Notes: a model not told the origin generated them from the sequence alone. Positions 33,379-42,558 are shown, numbered from the stretch's first letter. The stretch: 64,000 bases of DNA from Heliomarina sp018223035 (GCA_018223035.1 JAAEZD010000007.1:168146-232145); one strand, 5' to 3'. Program-made: numbers and translations.

Positions 33379-34500
33379 CTAGCGGGCAGCGGTCTCCTGC
33401 ATCTTGAAGACCGTATCTAGGACAAGCGAGCCGGGGTCAAGGTTCACCGCCTTGCCGTGCCGGGTGCGCGCCGTGATCTCGGCAGAAACTTCCGCCCATG
33501 CGCGGCCTTTTTGAGCGTTTCCACCAAGCGAGCGAAGCGTTTCGGACTCGTTGATGCAGGCTTCGGGCAGGGGAGCCTCGCCCGTTGATCCGGTCCGCGC
33601 CAAACGAGACATCAGGATATCGAACATGTTCAAAAGCAGTTCGAACTTGTCTGTTGCGTTTCTCTGGGCCGCTGCTTCTGCAAGAGCGAGGGCACGCGCG
33701 CGATCAGTGCGCGGCATGCTGGCCAGCAATCCGACCAGCTCTGCGTACATCTCCATGCCTCCAAGGGCTGCGATGCGCAGGGCAGCTCCGACCGATCCCG
33801 ATGCCAGGGCGGCAAGATGATCGTTGTTCTGCGGCAGCTCGATGCCCGTTTGGGCCAGTGCGGCGGCCATATCGTCCGGACCAAGAGGCGACAGCCTGAG
33901 GATTCGGCACCGGGAGCGGATGGTCGGCAGCAGACGCGTGGGCTGATGCGAGACAAGCAAAAGCGTCGTGCGCGCCGGCGGCTCTTCGAGCATTTTCAGC
34001 AAGGCGTTCGCGGCGCTTGTGTTCATCTCGTCCGCGCTATCGACAATCACCACGCGACGCCCGCCGTCAGCGGCGGAAAGTCCGAAAAACTTCCCGAGTT
34101 TGCGGATGTCTTCGACCACGATCTCGTTGCGCAGTTTTTTCGTATCTTCGTTGATGGATCGGGTGATGCAGGCAAGGCCCGGCTCGGCCCAGGCGGCCAT
34201 CCGGTGCGACACCGGGTGGTCCGACGAAATGTCCAAGGTCGTCGGGGGAGGGGGCGCGCCGAATATACCGCCGTCCGCCTCGGCATCGGGGGTGGCCAGC
34301 AGGAAACGGGCAATCCGCCAGGCAAGAGTCGCTTTGCCAACGCCTTTCGGACCGGTGATCAGCCAGCCATGGTGAAGCCTTTCCGAGGCAAAGGCCTCGA
34401 GAAACGCGTTCTCGGCGTGATGCTGCCCGATAAGACGAGAGGTATCGCGGGGATGGGGGGCACCGGGCGCCTGATCCGGTCGGTCGTTCTCTTCACTCAT
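33379..34500 (-). CDS. holB: DNA polymerase III subunit delta'
   Basis: A 373-aa clamp-loader subunit. It has an AAA+ domain with GPKGVGKAT (P-loop-like), the sensor-1 region and the clamp-loader SRC motif (TIRSRCRILRL). It begins SEENDRPDQAPGAPHPRDT, a typical alphaproteobacterial N-terminal extension. Its start overlaps the tmk stop by four bases. Confidence 0.95.
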   Translation of the reverse strand: MSEENDRPDQAPGAPHPRDTSRLIGQHHAENAFLEAFASERLHHGWLITGPKGVGKATLAWRIARFLLATPDAEADGGIFGAPPPPTTLDISSDHPVSHRMAAWAEPGLACITRSINEDTKKLRNEIVVEDIRKLGKFFGLSAADGGRRVVIVDSADEMNTSAANALLKMLEEPPARTTLLLVSHQPTRLLPTIRSRCRILRLSPLGPDDMAAALAQTGIELPQNNDHLAALASGSVGAALRIAALGGMEMYAELVGLLASMPRTDRARALALAEAAAQRNATDKFELLLNMFDILMSRLARTGSTGEAPLPEACINESETLRSLGGNAQKGRAWAEVSAEITARTRHGKAVNLDPGSLVLDTVFKMQETAAR

Positions 34501-35141
34501 GCGATGTGCTTTAGCACGATCCCGGCCAGCTGTGCAGCTATGGTTTCAACCTTCTGGTTCCCATCGACGATCCGGAATCTTTCCGGGAACTCCTGAGCGA
34601 GATCGAGGAATCCCTGCCGCATGCGGCGTTGCAGATCCGGTCCGAAATCCTCGAAACGTTCCTCGCTGCCCTTGCGGGCAAGCGCACGGTCCAGACCGGT
34701 TTCGGGGTCCATATCGATCAACAACGTCAGGTCTGGCTCCAGACCGATCATCAGCTCGTGAAGCTGATCGACCATCTGGCGCAGATCACCCCGGGACAAA
34801 CCCTGATACATCCGGGTGCTGTCCGCGAAACGGTCACAAATCACGATCTCTCCCGCCTCAAGGGCGGGGAGGATCGTCCGTTCGATATGATCGCGTCGCG
34901 CGGCGGTGAACAAAAGTATCTCCGATTCCGCCGACCAGCGTTCGGGATCGCCTTCAAGTACAAGCGTGCGTATTTCTTCGGCTCCGGGCGATCCGCCCGG
35001 TTCCCGTGTCAGGCGAACGGTAAGGCCTTGCTCACGCAGCGTTTCGGCAAGCAAATGTGCCTGCGTGGACTTGCCCGATCCGTCAATCCCCTCGAATGTG
35101 ATGAAACAGCCGGTGTTCCGCGCGGCAGGCTTGTCTGTCAC
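34497..35141 (-). CDS. tmk: dTMP kinase
   Basis: A 214-aa nucleotide kinase that makes dTDP. It has the P-loop FEGIDGSGKSTQ, LTREPGGSPGAEEIR (DR[EP] motif), the lid-associated DRFADSTRMYQG, and a C-terminal hydrophobic helix. The overlap with dac upstream and holB downstream is four bases each, so the three are tightly coupled. Confidence 0.97.
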   Translation of the reverse strand: MTDKPAARNTGCFITFEGIDGSGKSTQAHLLAETLREQGLTVRLTREPGGSPGAEEIRTLVLEGDPERWSAESEILLFTAARRDHIERTILPALEAGEIVICDRFADSTRMYQGLSRGDLRQMVDQLHELMIGLEPDLTLLIDMDPETGLDRALARKGSEERFEDFGPDLQRRMRQGFLDLAQEFPERFRIVDGNQKVETIAAQLAGIVLKHIA

Positions 35142-36304
35142 GTCTGCTCCGCCGGTCCTTGAGTAAAGCGCGCAAGCAACAGTTCTGCCGCTGTGCGGAC
35201 TTTAACCAGAAAGCCGCCGTAGGGTACGGCGTGTTCGGCGACCAGCGGCAGCCGAACTTCGGGCAATTCCTCTGGCGTAATGACAAGCTCTGCCAATTGC
35301 TGGCCCTGTTCGATCGGTGCTTCGATCGGGCCGCGATAGACCACTTCCGCCGTAAGCGGTCCCGACGAAAGAACGGGCAGCAAAATTTCGAGATCGTCCG
35401 GAGCAACAAGGCTTACCGTCTGCTCGCGTCCCATCCAGACTTCTGCTTCGGCGATTGGTTCACCGGCCTTGGCGACGGTTTTTTCGGCAAATTGGCGAAA
35501 CGACCAGTTAACGATGGCGCCTGCCTCCTCTGCCCGGGCGCGCTCGCTGTCTAGACCTGAAATTACAAAGATGACACGGCGGTCGCCTTGCTTGGCCGAT
35601 CCCACAAGACCATAGCCCGCTTCGTTCGTGTGACCGGTTTTCAGCCCGTCCGCGCCGATACCCATGTTCAGGAGCGGGTTGCGGTTGTTGATATTCGAAG
35701 GCGCGCGCCCGTCGAATTCAAACTGCGTTTCCGCAAAAAGCGGGTAGAATTCCGGGAAATCTTCGATCAGGTGCCGCGCGAGAACCGCAAGGTCGCGCAC
35801 CGACATGCGATGACCCGCCTGAGGCCAACCGTTCGAGTTCATGAAGGTCGAATTCTCAAGCCCCATCTGCTCGGCGCGCTGTGTCATATAGCGGGCAAAT
35901 CCCGGTTCCGTGCCATCCGGGCTCAGTGCCTCGGCGATGACGGCGCACGCATCGTTGCCGGACAGCACAATGATGCCGCGCAGCAGATCCTCGACGCGAA
36001 CCTGATCCTGCGTATCGAGGAACATGGTCGAGCCGCCGTAGCTCATGGCGTGGCTGGACACGGGGAGGCGTTCGTCAAGCGTCAGCCTGCCGTCGCGAAT
36101 GGCCTCGAAAGCCACGTAAAGTGTCATCAGTTTTGACATCGAGGCCGGTGGCAGGGGCTCGTGCGCATTCTTGTCCATAAGGATGGTGCCCGTTGTCTGG
36201 TCCAGAACATAGGCAGCCCGCGCCTTGGTATCAAAAGCGTAGGCGGGCAGGGCAAAGAAAATGAGCGCGAGCGGCGCGGCAACGAAACGGGCAGCAATAG
36301 TCAC
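35138..36304 (-). CDS. D-alanyl-D-alanine carboxypeptidase (PBP5/6-like)
   Basis: A 388-aa periplasmic penicillin-binding protein that trims pentapeptides in peptidoglycan. A signal peptide (about residues 1-23, ending AYA) precedes the SxxK motif with nucleophile Ser55 (ASMSK), SGN (VLSGNDACA) and KTG (LKTGHTNEAG). A C-terminal PBP5-type beta domain ends without an obvious amphipathic anchor. GTG 36304 is preferred over TTG 36307 because AGGAG lies eight bases upstream. Confidence 0.95.
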   Translation of the reverse strand: MTIAARFVAAPLALIFFALPAYAFDTKARAAYVLDQTTGTILMDKNAHEPLPPASMSKLMTLYVAFEAIRDGRLTLDERLPVSSHAMSYGGSTMFLDTQDQVRVEDLLRGIIVLSGNDACAVIAEALSPDGTEPGFARYMTQRAEQMGLENSTFMNSNGWPQAGHRMSVRDLAVLARHLIEDFPEFYPLFAETQFEFDGRAPSNINNRNPLLNMGIGADGLKTGHTNEAGYGLVGSAKQGDRRVIFVISGLDSERARAEEAGAIVNWSFRQFAEKTVAKAGEPIAEAEVWMGREQTVSLVAPDDLEILLPVLSSGPLTAEVVYRGPIEAPIEQGQQLAELVITPEELPEVRLPLVAEHAVPYGGFLVKVRTAAELLLARFTQGPAEQT

Positions 36305-36318
36305 CAAAAAGGCTCCTG

Positions 36319-37350
36319 TCAGTTGGTCACGGCATAAGCATCCGAAAAGCCAATTCCCTTGATCTTTTTCAGCAGGGAAGCGCGTTCGGAACTGGATTGC
36401 GCCGGGCCGACGACGACCCGCCAGAATTCCTTGCCGTTCGAGGATTGTTCAAACACGGTTGGCACGATGCCGTTGTTACGCATCTGATCGGCAGTGTTAT
36501 TCGCGTTCTCTTCTACGCTGAATATGCCGATCTGCACATAGGGCTTGTCCAGAGATGACTTCTGGGGTGGCGGCGAAGAGCTGGCCAGCGGTTTGGTCTC
36601 GACGCTTGGGGCCGAGGCGGCAATGGGCTGCGGATCAAGCGCGTTCAGGGGCTCGCCCACGTCCTTGTTGCGCTTGCCAAACAACCCGGCTCCAAACCAG
36701 CTTTTTTTCGGAGCCGGTGGCTCTGTGTTAGCGGCCGTTGCTGTCGCGGTATCAAGAACTTCGGTTTCGACCGGTGCAGCGGTGTCGCCAATAGCGATAG
36801 CTGCAGCATCTGCGATTTCCGCATCTGCATCAGCCGGTTCATCGGCCACCGGCGCGGCGGCTGTAGGTGCTGCACTGGGCTCTGGCGAGACTTCTTCGCG
36901 GCGCAAGGCGGTGACGTTCAGCTGTACAGGCGCGCCCGCCAGCATCCCAAGCGCCGCGGCGGCATCCGAACTTGCCTGAAGGCGCGGCCCGGGGATATCC
37001 CGCTCTCGCCGGAAAAGAGCACCAATGACGAACTTGTCGTTCGAGGTATTGCGGATGATCACGCGTTCGGGTTCCGAAACATCCGGGTGGGCCACCCAGA
37101 CACCGCCAAGCGATGGCCGCCCGTCCCACAACCCCGCTTCGGTCGCGGAGAATACGTCCGGCGCCTCTACGTCCCTTTCAACCAGCTTGGTGGTCGAAGT
37201 TTCGTTGCGCGCAACTTCGACACCTTCGGATTTTGGTTGCAGGAAAGCCAGCGAGTCACCTTCGGAACACGCGCCGAGGGCGGCGGTGGCAAGTAGGGCA
37301 CCCGCCAGACGGATACCACGCCTTCTGCCCAATGCTGCTTCGCTCATCAT
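36319..37350 (-). CDS. SPOR-domain lipoprotein
   Basis: A 343-aa envelope protein. A basic signal sequence and lipobox (LGAC) suggest lipidation at about Cys27. The middle (about residues 150-265) is a low-complexity Ala/Pro/Asp-rich region. The C-terminal SPOR domain (about 268-343) begins KPYVQIGIFSVEENA and should bind denuded glycan strands at division sites. It is probably RlpA-like in role but lacks a recognisable double-psi barrel. It precedes dac by 11 bases. Confidence 0.88.
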   Translation of the reverse strand: MMSEAALGRRRGIRLAGALLATAALGACSEGDSLAFLQPKSEGVEVARNETSTTKLVERDVEAPDVFSATEAGLWDGRPSLGGVWVAHPDVSEPERVIIRNTSNDKFVIGALFRRERDIPGPRLQASSDAAAALGMLAGAPVQLNVTALRREEVSPEPSAAPTAAAPVADEPADADAEIADAAAIAIGDTAAPVETEVLDTATATAANTEPPAPKKSWFGAGLFGKRNKDVGEPLNALDPQPIAASAPSVETKPLASSSPPPQKSSLDKPYVQIGIFSVEENANNTADQMRNNGIVPTVFEQSSNGKEFWRVVVGPAQSSSERASLLKKIKGIGFSDAYAVTN

Positions 37351-37614
37351 CGAAGTCCTTTGCCTGATTTCGGGCTTTTTTGCCCTGCTGCCGGTTTTCC
37401 GGTCTGCTGCTCCGGGGTGAATGATCCCCGATTGACAAAATCATATCGGCTAAAATCGATCTTTGAAAGTCTCCTGATCCAAACTGGATAAGATTTACCG
37501 GTTTTTTGCTTGCCTGAATGTAGTCTCGCGCATAAACCGCCATCTGCACCGGAACGATGCATGGCTCTTGCCATTATCTCGGACCGGTGCTGGTTGCGCC
37601 GGCAAGGTCGCAAT

Positions 37615-37702
37615 GGAAGAGTGGCAGAGTGGTCGATTGCACCGGTCTTGAAAACCGGCGATGTGAAAGCATCCGTGGGTTCGAATCCCACCTCTTCCGC
37701 CA
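37615..37702 (+). tRNA. tRNA-Ser (TGA)
   Basis: A class II tRNA with acceptor stem GGAAGAG/CTCTTCC, anticodon loop CTTGAAA (anticodon TGA), a long variable arm and T-arm GGTTCGAATCC. Discriminator G is at 37699 and the encoded CCA at 37700-37702. DNA composition changes immediately after it, so it is the probable insertion point of the following island. Confidence 0.95.
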
Positions 37703-38162
37703 CCACTTTATTTTGGCACTTTATCATTTATTATCAAGGTCTTGATTGGGCGTTCAGTCTTGTTCCCACATACGCTAACCACACACATGGACCACACATG
37801 TTGCGTTCAGTCTTGTTGTGAGGCGTCCATAGAAACTCAGGCATTGTCCGGTTAACGCTCTGCGCTCGCGCACGATCAAAAACTCATCCGCGAGAGGGGG
37901 CCGTTAAGTGGCGATCCGAGTTTGGCTGTGGAAACTGCGCTTGGTGCTAGGACTGCGTAATGTGAAGTTTTGTTTGTCGGGCTTGTGCTGCGCGGTTGCG
38001 TCATTATGGCCACCGTGCATCCGGTGTGCGGCGCAAGAGACGATAATCAATATCGGCTTTATGTCTGATTGCCTGTACGTCCCATAAGAAAATTCAATGG
38101 AGCAAGCGAACTAGTGCAAGGCTTGCTCCCAAAGAAAAAGTACTTGGAGTTCGATTTACCAT
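37703..38162. other. Non-coding left edge of the island
   Basis: About 460 bases between tRNA-Ser and darG with no credible gene. A 15-base direct repeat and short CACACATG repeats lie at 37750-37817. The rest shows no gene, tRNA or clear terminator. I found no copy of the tRNA 3' end further along in the window. Confidence 0.6.
37750..37817. repeat. 15-bp direct repeat beside tRNA-Ser
   Basis: GCGTTCAGTCTTGTT occurs at 37750-37764 and again at 37803-37817. The sequence between them contains two further copies of CCACACATG-like units. The location directly after a tRNA suggests integrase or excisionase sites left from an integration event. Confidence 0.8.
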
Positions 38163-39200
38163 TCAGTTTACAAGGCCATCGTCCTGAAGGCGTTCATATG
38201 CAGTGCGGATAGCCTTCTCGCTGAAAGAGTTGCGCTTGCCTTCGTTCCATCCCATCATCTCTTCGATGATCTTCTCTACAGGATAATGCCCTTCATGATG
38301 GGCCAGCCAATGTACCGAAGACAGGAGCTCCAAGCCGTAAGGGCTTTCGTATCCCTGAACAAGTTTGCTCAGACGATCAATGATTTCGTCGCTGCCGACT
38401 GAAGACTTACCAAGGAACTCGTCGGCAACAGCGCATCCGCTGTTGGTCACATGCGCCTGTCTATCTCCTCCCACAAAGCCGCTGATCATCCCATTCTCTT
38501 CAAGCGCAACATAAGCTGTCTTCAATGTGTCCGAATAAGGGCCGTGCAGGTTACGTGAAAATTTCAACTTAAAATCAACACCAAAAGCTTGGAGGAAGTA
38601 TGCGATCTTTTGCAGGGAAATTCTGTCGAATGAGCCATCGAAGTACCTCTCCAGATCGTTCAAACTTCTCAGAAGAACAGCCCGAGGGTAAGTCATAGGG
38701 AAACCTGAATGCACAAATTCGGGTTCGTCGTCTGCCTCCTTCGGGGCGAAAACGACAATATCAACCCCCTCTAACTTGGAGAGCTTCGAGACTATCAAGG
38801 GCTTCACCTCGGCCCAATCTAGCCCACCGTTGCCACACCCCAATGGCGGGATCGCGATGGTTTCAATGCCATAGGACTGGATTGAATCGGCGAGAGCATC
38901 CAGCCCGTCTTCAACGTAAGACATTTTGGACTTTGACCGCCAGTGAGCTTTCGTTGGGAAGTTAATCAGAAACCGTGGTCCCTCGTCTGCGAAGAGCTCC
39001 TTAGTGTCGAATACAAACATCTGCCCCGGCCTTAGTCCGTCAGAGTCGCACAGTTTTCTGTATGCTTTGAAGTTGGCGGGCCAACGGTTCTTGAACTCCA
39101 GCGCAACGCCTTTGCCCATGACGCCAACGCAGTTAACGGTGTTCACCAAAGCCTGAACCGGCTCCTCGAACATATTCCCTTTTTTGAAGGTGATCGGCAT
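38163..39200 (-). CDS. darG: DarG antitoxin: macrodomain ADP-ribosyl-DNA glycohydrolase
   Basis: A 345-aa protein. Residues 1-155 are a macrodomain (ITFKKGNMFEEPVQALVNTV, then CVGVMGKGVALEF, and AIPPLGCGNGGLDW), the fold that removes ADP-ribose from DNA in DarG. The C-terminal half (about 170-345) starts LRSLNDLERYFDGSF and has helices with LQKIAYFLQAFG; in characterised DarG the C-terminal domain blocks DarT. ATG 39200 overlaps the darT stop by one base (TAATG); ATG 39212 is an alternative. Toxin precedes antitoxin in transcription, as in known darTG operons. Confidence 0.93.
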   Translation of the reverse strand: MPITFKKGNMFEEPVQALVNTVNCVGVMGKGVALEFKNRWPANFKAYRKLCDSDGLRPGQMFVFDTKELFADEGPRFLINFPTKAHWRSKSKMSYVEDGLDALADSIQSYGIETIAIPPLGCGNGGLDWAEVKPLIVSKLSKLEGVDIVVFAPKEADDEPEFVHSGFPMTYPRAVLLRSLNDLERYFDGSFDRISLQKIAYFLQAFGVDFKLKFSRNLHGPYSDTLKTAYVALEENGMISGFVGGDRQAHVTNSGCAVADEFLGKSSVGSDEIIDRLSKLVQGYESPYGLELLSSVHWLAHHEGHYPVEKIIEEMMGWNEGKRNSFSEKAIRTAYERLQDDGLVN

Positions 39201-39913
39201 TAAAAGTAACATCCCGGTTTCGAGAGGATTGGTATATTCCAGTCGGAGGCATCCATGCCCAACTGCAGGTTATCACGCATATCAACTGATTTGGCAACGA
39301 TGCAGGAAACGTAGCTCAAGGGTAGCGCGCCCCGTATAAGGAACTCAGCCATCCGCTTTTGGCTGCGGAGTTGCCACTCTGGCGGATCTTCCCAGTTCTT
39401 GAAATACTTACAGACGCCTTTATACCCAATCTCCTGAATGCTAGCCACTCGCGGGCTGTCATCGAAGACTCCCCAGTGCACATGTTGTTCCAACCTATCA
39501 AGGCTTTGTTCGATGCAGGGCTGTGGGACTTGAGAGTTCAAAGGGAAGTCCGTGAAGCAGAACTCCAACCCACTATGTCTTAGATGTTCTACGCTACAAA
39601 CGAAGAAAATGCGCTCATCATCACGAGCAAGACCCAAGTGAGCACCGTCCGGAGAGCGAAGCGGCACGTTACCGCGATGGATTGTGTAGGTGAACGAGGT
39701 TAGAGGCGAGAAGTAAAAGGGGACGTAATCGTTCACGACCCCACCGCACGGCATCATAAACTCTGCCGTACCGCGACGATCCACAATATCTTGGTATGAT
39801 GTTTGATGACAGGGCTGTGGCACCGCATGGTTTTTAGCTCGTATCTCACCATCGGCAAGAAATCTGCTCAAGTCACCGGCATAGACCTGCCTGAAAATGA
39901 ATCTGTCCGGCAT
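39200..39913 (-). CDS. darT: DarT toxin: DNA ADP-ribosyltransferase (DUF4433)
   Basis: A 237-aa enzyme that transfers ADP-ribose from NAD+ to bases in single-stranded DNA, stalling replication. The family pattern is seen in YQDIVDRRGTAEF (IxxRR), YVPFYFSPLTSFTYTIHRGN, and the catalytic segment KRMAEFLI with Glu190. AGGA lies seven bases before the start. Whether it modifies thymidine (DarT2) or guanosine (DarT1) cannot be read from this sequence. It forms an operon with darG. DarTG systems protect against phages. Confidence 0.93.
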   Translation of the reverse strand: MPDRFIFRQVYAGDLSRFLADGEIRAKNHAVPQPCHQTSYQDIVDRRGTAEFMMPCGGVVNDYVPFYFSPLTSFTYTIHRGNVPLRSPDGAHLGLARDDERIFFVCSVEHLRHSGLEFCFTDFPLNSQVPQPCIEQSLDRLEQHVHWGVFDDSPRVASIQEIGYKGVCKYFKNWEDPPEWQLRSQKRMAEFLIRGALPLSYVSCIVAKSVDMRDNLQLGMDASDWNIPILSKPGCYF

Positions 39914-40064
39914 AGATGTTTCCTAAGTATTTTCATTCCGCCTACAGGACATTGTTTTGGCGAGATCTTCAATCCCGGTACTGCGAATTAAGTCGGCTTA
40001 GAGTGTTTGAGCACTGTCCAATTACGAAGCATTTGGTCTTAAAGCTGCCTTGGATATGGCTAGT

Positions 40065-40098
40065 GACGCCAAAGACAAAGCAGCTTTGGCGTCTTTTT
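40065..40098 (+). terminator. Rho-independent terminator without an assigned gene
   Basis: A perfect ten-base stem GACGCCAAAG / CTTTGGCGTC around nine bases, followed by five Ts, on the plus strand. No plus-strand gene lies upstream. It may end a small RNA divergent from, or antisense to, the darT leader, or terminate the minus-strand recombinase transcript weakly. Confidence 0.8.
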
Positions 40099-40137
40099 CG
40101 ATAAGGCGAAGTGTCATTCTATTTGAGTTTGTCAGTT

Positions 40138-40704
40138 TTAAGTTTCCACTATCGGTTTGCCTGATTTTATGATCCGAAACACGGACCTCTCAGACACCCC
40201 AAGGCGCTGGGCGGTTTCCCGTTTGCCGTATCCTTGAGCCAGCATGGCGAGGACTTCATCTGACCTCATCCGAGCTGTCGGCTTCCGGCCTTTGTACTTG
40301 CCTTCAGCTTTGGCCTTTGCGATGCCTTCCCGTTGCCGTTCCAGCATCATCTCCCTTTCGAATTGGGCCACCGAGCCGAGAACGTTCAGCATTAGTTTGC
40401 CTGTGGCGTTAGAAGTATCTAGCCCGAGGTCGAGGACGCGTAGCCCAATCCCTCTTTCCGAAAGACCCTCTACTATTTCTCCCAAATGGCGAACTGAACG
40501 GGCCAGACGGTCCAGCTTGGTTACGACCAATAGGTCACCTTCCCGGCAGAACCGTAGAGCCTCCTCAAGGCCCTCTCTGAGCGCAACAGAGCTTATCTGC
40601 TCCTCCCATACCCGTTCGCACCCAATGGCCCTCAGTGACTCTGTCTGAGCCTCTAGGCCTGCTTTCTGTTCGAGGGTCGAAGTTCGTGCGTAGCCTACCA
40701 ACAT
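40138..40704 (-). CDS. Serine recombinase (resolvase/invertase family)
   Basis: A 188-aa small serine recombinase. The catalytic Ser9 is in VGYARTSTLEQ, and the active-site arginines are in VVTKLDRLARSVRHL. The long E helix segment LNVLGSVAQFEREMMLERQREG and a C-terminal Hin-like helix-turn-helix (GKRETAQRLGVSERSVFRII) are complete. The size matches transposon resolvases and invertases. It likely belongs to the mobile element that carried darTG. A res site could lie in 40705-40830; I could not define it. Confidence 0.93.
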   Translation of the reverse strand: MLVGYARTSTLEQKAGLEAQTESLRAIGCERVWEEQISSVALREGLEEALRFCREGDLLVVTKLDRLARSVRHLGEIVEGLSERGIGLRVLDLGLDTSNATGKLMLNVLGSVAQFEREMMLERQREGIAKAKAEGKYKGRKPTARMRSDEVLAMLAQGYGKRETAQRLGVSERSVFRIIKSGKPIVET

Positions 40705-41339
40705 GGTATGCCCTCCTGTGTGTCATTGATGTCTATGATTTTGTGGCGGACCGTCTGCCAAAATGCAGAACCGATCCATAAGGCATACAAAGCGCCACCT
40801 TCGAAGACATGACACAGGGGCAAGGTCTAATGGCAGACCCAAAGTCGCTGGGCGACAGGAGGACAGGAAAATTTCTCGGGCTTAGGAGGGGGGGTGGGGG
40901 TCTGAGAAAGCTGACTTCAAAAATGGGGGTTATTGTTGGGCTTATTGTTGTTTGATGAGGCTGCTCGGTTGATGGATGCGTCACCGGACTGCCTCTGGGC
41001 TGGCCACTTCAATTTTCGGCTAATCTAAGCAAAAACTTATGGCACTGCTCGGCAGTGGGCTTTGAGTAGCACATGATCTGAATGGTATGTCTATCATAAA
41101 TTTGTCATTGATCGCAGTCTCAAACTGGCCAATTGTTCCAATTATCTTTGCTCTTCGATAGGCTAATGGATATTGTGGTTTCGGGAGTGCGAAACGGTTC
41201 ATGCCTCCTGCCGGACGGGAGTTATGCTTGGTTGATATTTCTCCACACCAGCAGATAGACGATGAAATGAATCCGTCAGGGCAATACGTTCGGATGGATC
41301 AATTCTAAGTGAAGACTTTGCAGACTACCGAGTCAGTTA
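40705..41339. other. Non-coding interval between recombinase and IS110 remnant
   Basis: About 635 bases with no recognisable gene. It includes a G-rich tract near 40886-40902 and a 41-codon open frame (40830-40955) with no known relative. I see no clear resolvase site. It is probably decayed mobile DNA. Confidence 0.55.
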
Positions 41340-41751
41340 TCAGCCAAAATCAACACTGCCTATCACCAGACGTTCCCGCGCAAGATGACGAGCTTGAGCA
41401 ACAAAATTTTCTTCCGATTTAATTGCGGAAAATGACATCGTTGACCGCGTCACGGTCATGGCAAATGCCTCCGCATCACGGTCATTCTTCTTGTGAACCT
41501 TCACATAGGGCCGGACATAGAGCGGCGAAAACAATCAAGACTCATGCCCCTTCTGAAGACAAAAAGTGCCTGATGCGATGTGCGTCGCCTCAGGATACCG
41601 TCGTGACGACAAGAGGCGTAAGCCCTTTCAGAATGTCCATAATTTGATATCGCTGGAGAAATTAGCGGAAGACGACCGCTCCTACGGTGCGCAGCACTGA
41701 GGGACTGCCAATTCTCTTCACTAAGTCAATACCTAGAACCTTGATGTCCAT
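41340..41751 (-). pseudogene. IS110-family transposase remnant
   Basis: The minus strand begins with an IS110-like N-terminus, MDIKVLGIDLVKRIG...VGAVVFR, runs into stops, then after a frameshift reads EATHIASGTFCLQKGHES (stop) LFSPLYVRPYVKVHKKNDRDAEA followed by MTVTRSTMSFSAIKSEENF. This matches the DEDD-nuclease half of IS110 transposases, where GIDL and DAEA hold catalytic acidic residues. The reading frame is broken at least twice and the C-terminal half is missing, so it is inactive. Confidence 0.85.
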
Positions 41752-41972
41752 CAGATGCGCTTTTTCTCCGCTTATGACCGGAAAGATGGCAGTAGAATGG
41801 TTGGAAGACAGCTCATCCCAATAAGCCAGTCCCGGCTGAAATTTTAGGCTCTGCAAACACTCACAAACAGCGAGCTCAAAGCTAAAGATCAAGTTTTACA
41901 GATGAACCGGTCCATGCCAAACTGTACGCGACCATCCAATATCATTTGGAGAGAAGAAAGGAGAGATGAAAC

Positions 41973-42407
41973 ATGGATAAACTAGCGACTGCGCTCGCCA
42001 TTGGCAGTATCATGGTTTCACAAGTACACGCGCAAGAACTATGCAAAGCCCCATATGATCAAGCAAGAAGCGAATCCGAGCTATCTCAAATAGCAGAGAA
42101 ATTGCTTGAGGCAATTAATGAGTCAAACGAGCGTATGTACATAAGATTCGGAGACGATGTTTTTAAAAATCCACGAAAACTAAGCGTAGAGACAGAAAAT
42201 GGAACTGAAAATCTTGGTGCGGTGTATGGTCGCTACCTGAAGGAGGCGGGCTATCCAAGCTATAACGACGCGAGCGACTGCTCAATTTTGTTGAGGAAGC
42301 TCGGACTGGATGAATATTCGATGAACCAAATGGTGATGCCGTCGACAGACCCGCAGCAAATAGATAATCTTCTTCAGGCTCTTGAAGAGATCGCGTCACA
42401 CGATTGA
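41973..42407 (+). CDS. Exported hypothetical protein, module gene A
   Basis: A 144-aa protein with a signal peptide ending VHA (about residue 20). The mature part is about 124 residues, helical, acidic, with only two cysteines (ELCKAP and ASDCSIL) that could form one disulfide. AGGAG lies nine bases before the ATG. No family is recognised. It is first of three plus-strand genes for exported proteins, AT-rich compared with the chromosomal genes on either side, placed between two decayed insertion sequences. Confidence 0.8.
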   Translation: MDKLATALAIGSIMVSQVHAQELCKAPYDQARSESELSQIAEKLLEAINESNERMYIRFGDDVFKNPRKLSVETENGTENLGAVYGRYLKEAGYPSYNDASDCSILLRKLGLDEYSMNQMVMPSTDPQQIDNLLQALEEIASHD

Positions 42408-42558
42408 TTCTTTGTTGTCGTACGAAAGATAGGTCTGATAAAGCTGAAACTGTCGAATCAAAATTTTTCTAATGAATCGTATTCCCGTAGTGAGCGTATT
42501 TGAGGCCCTGTCAGGCGGATAGGGGAGAGAAAACGCCTTTGAAAATAGGATCGTGACA

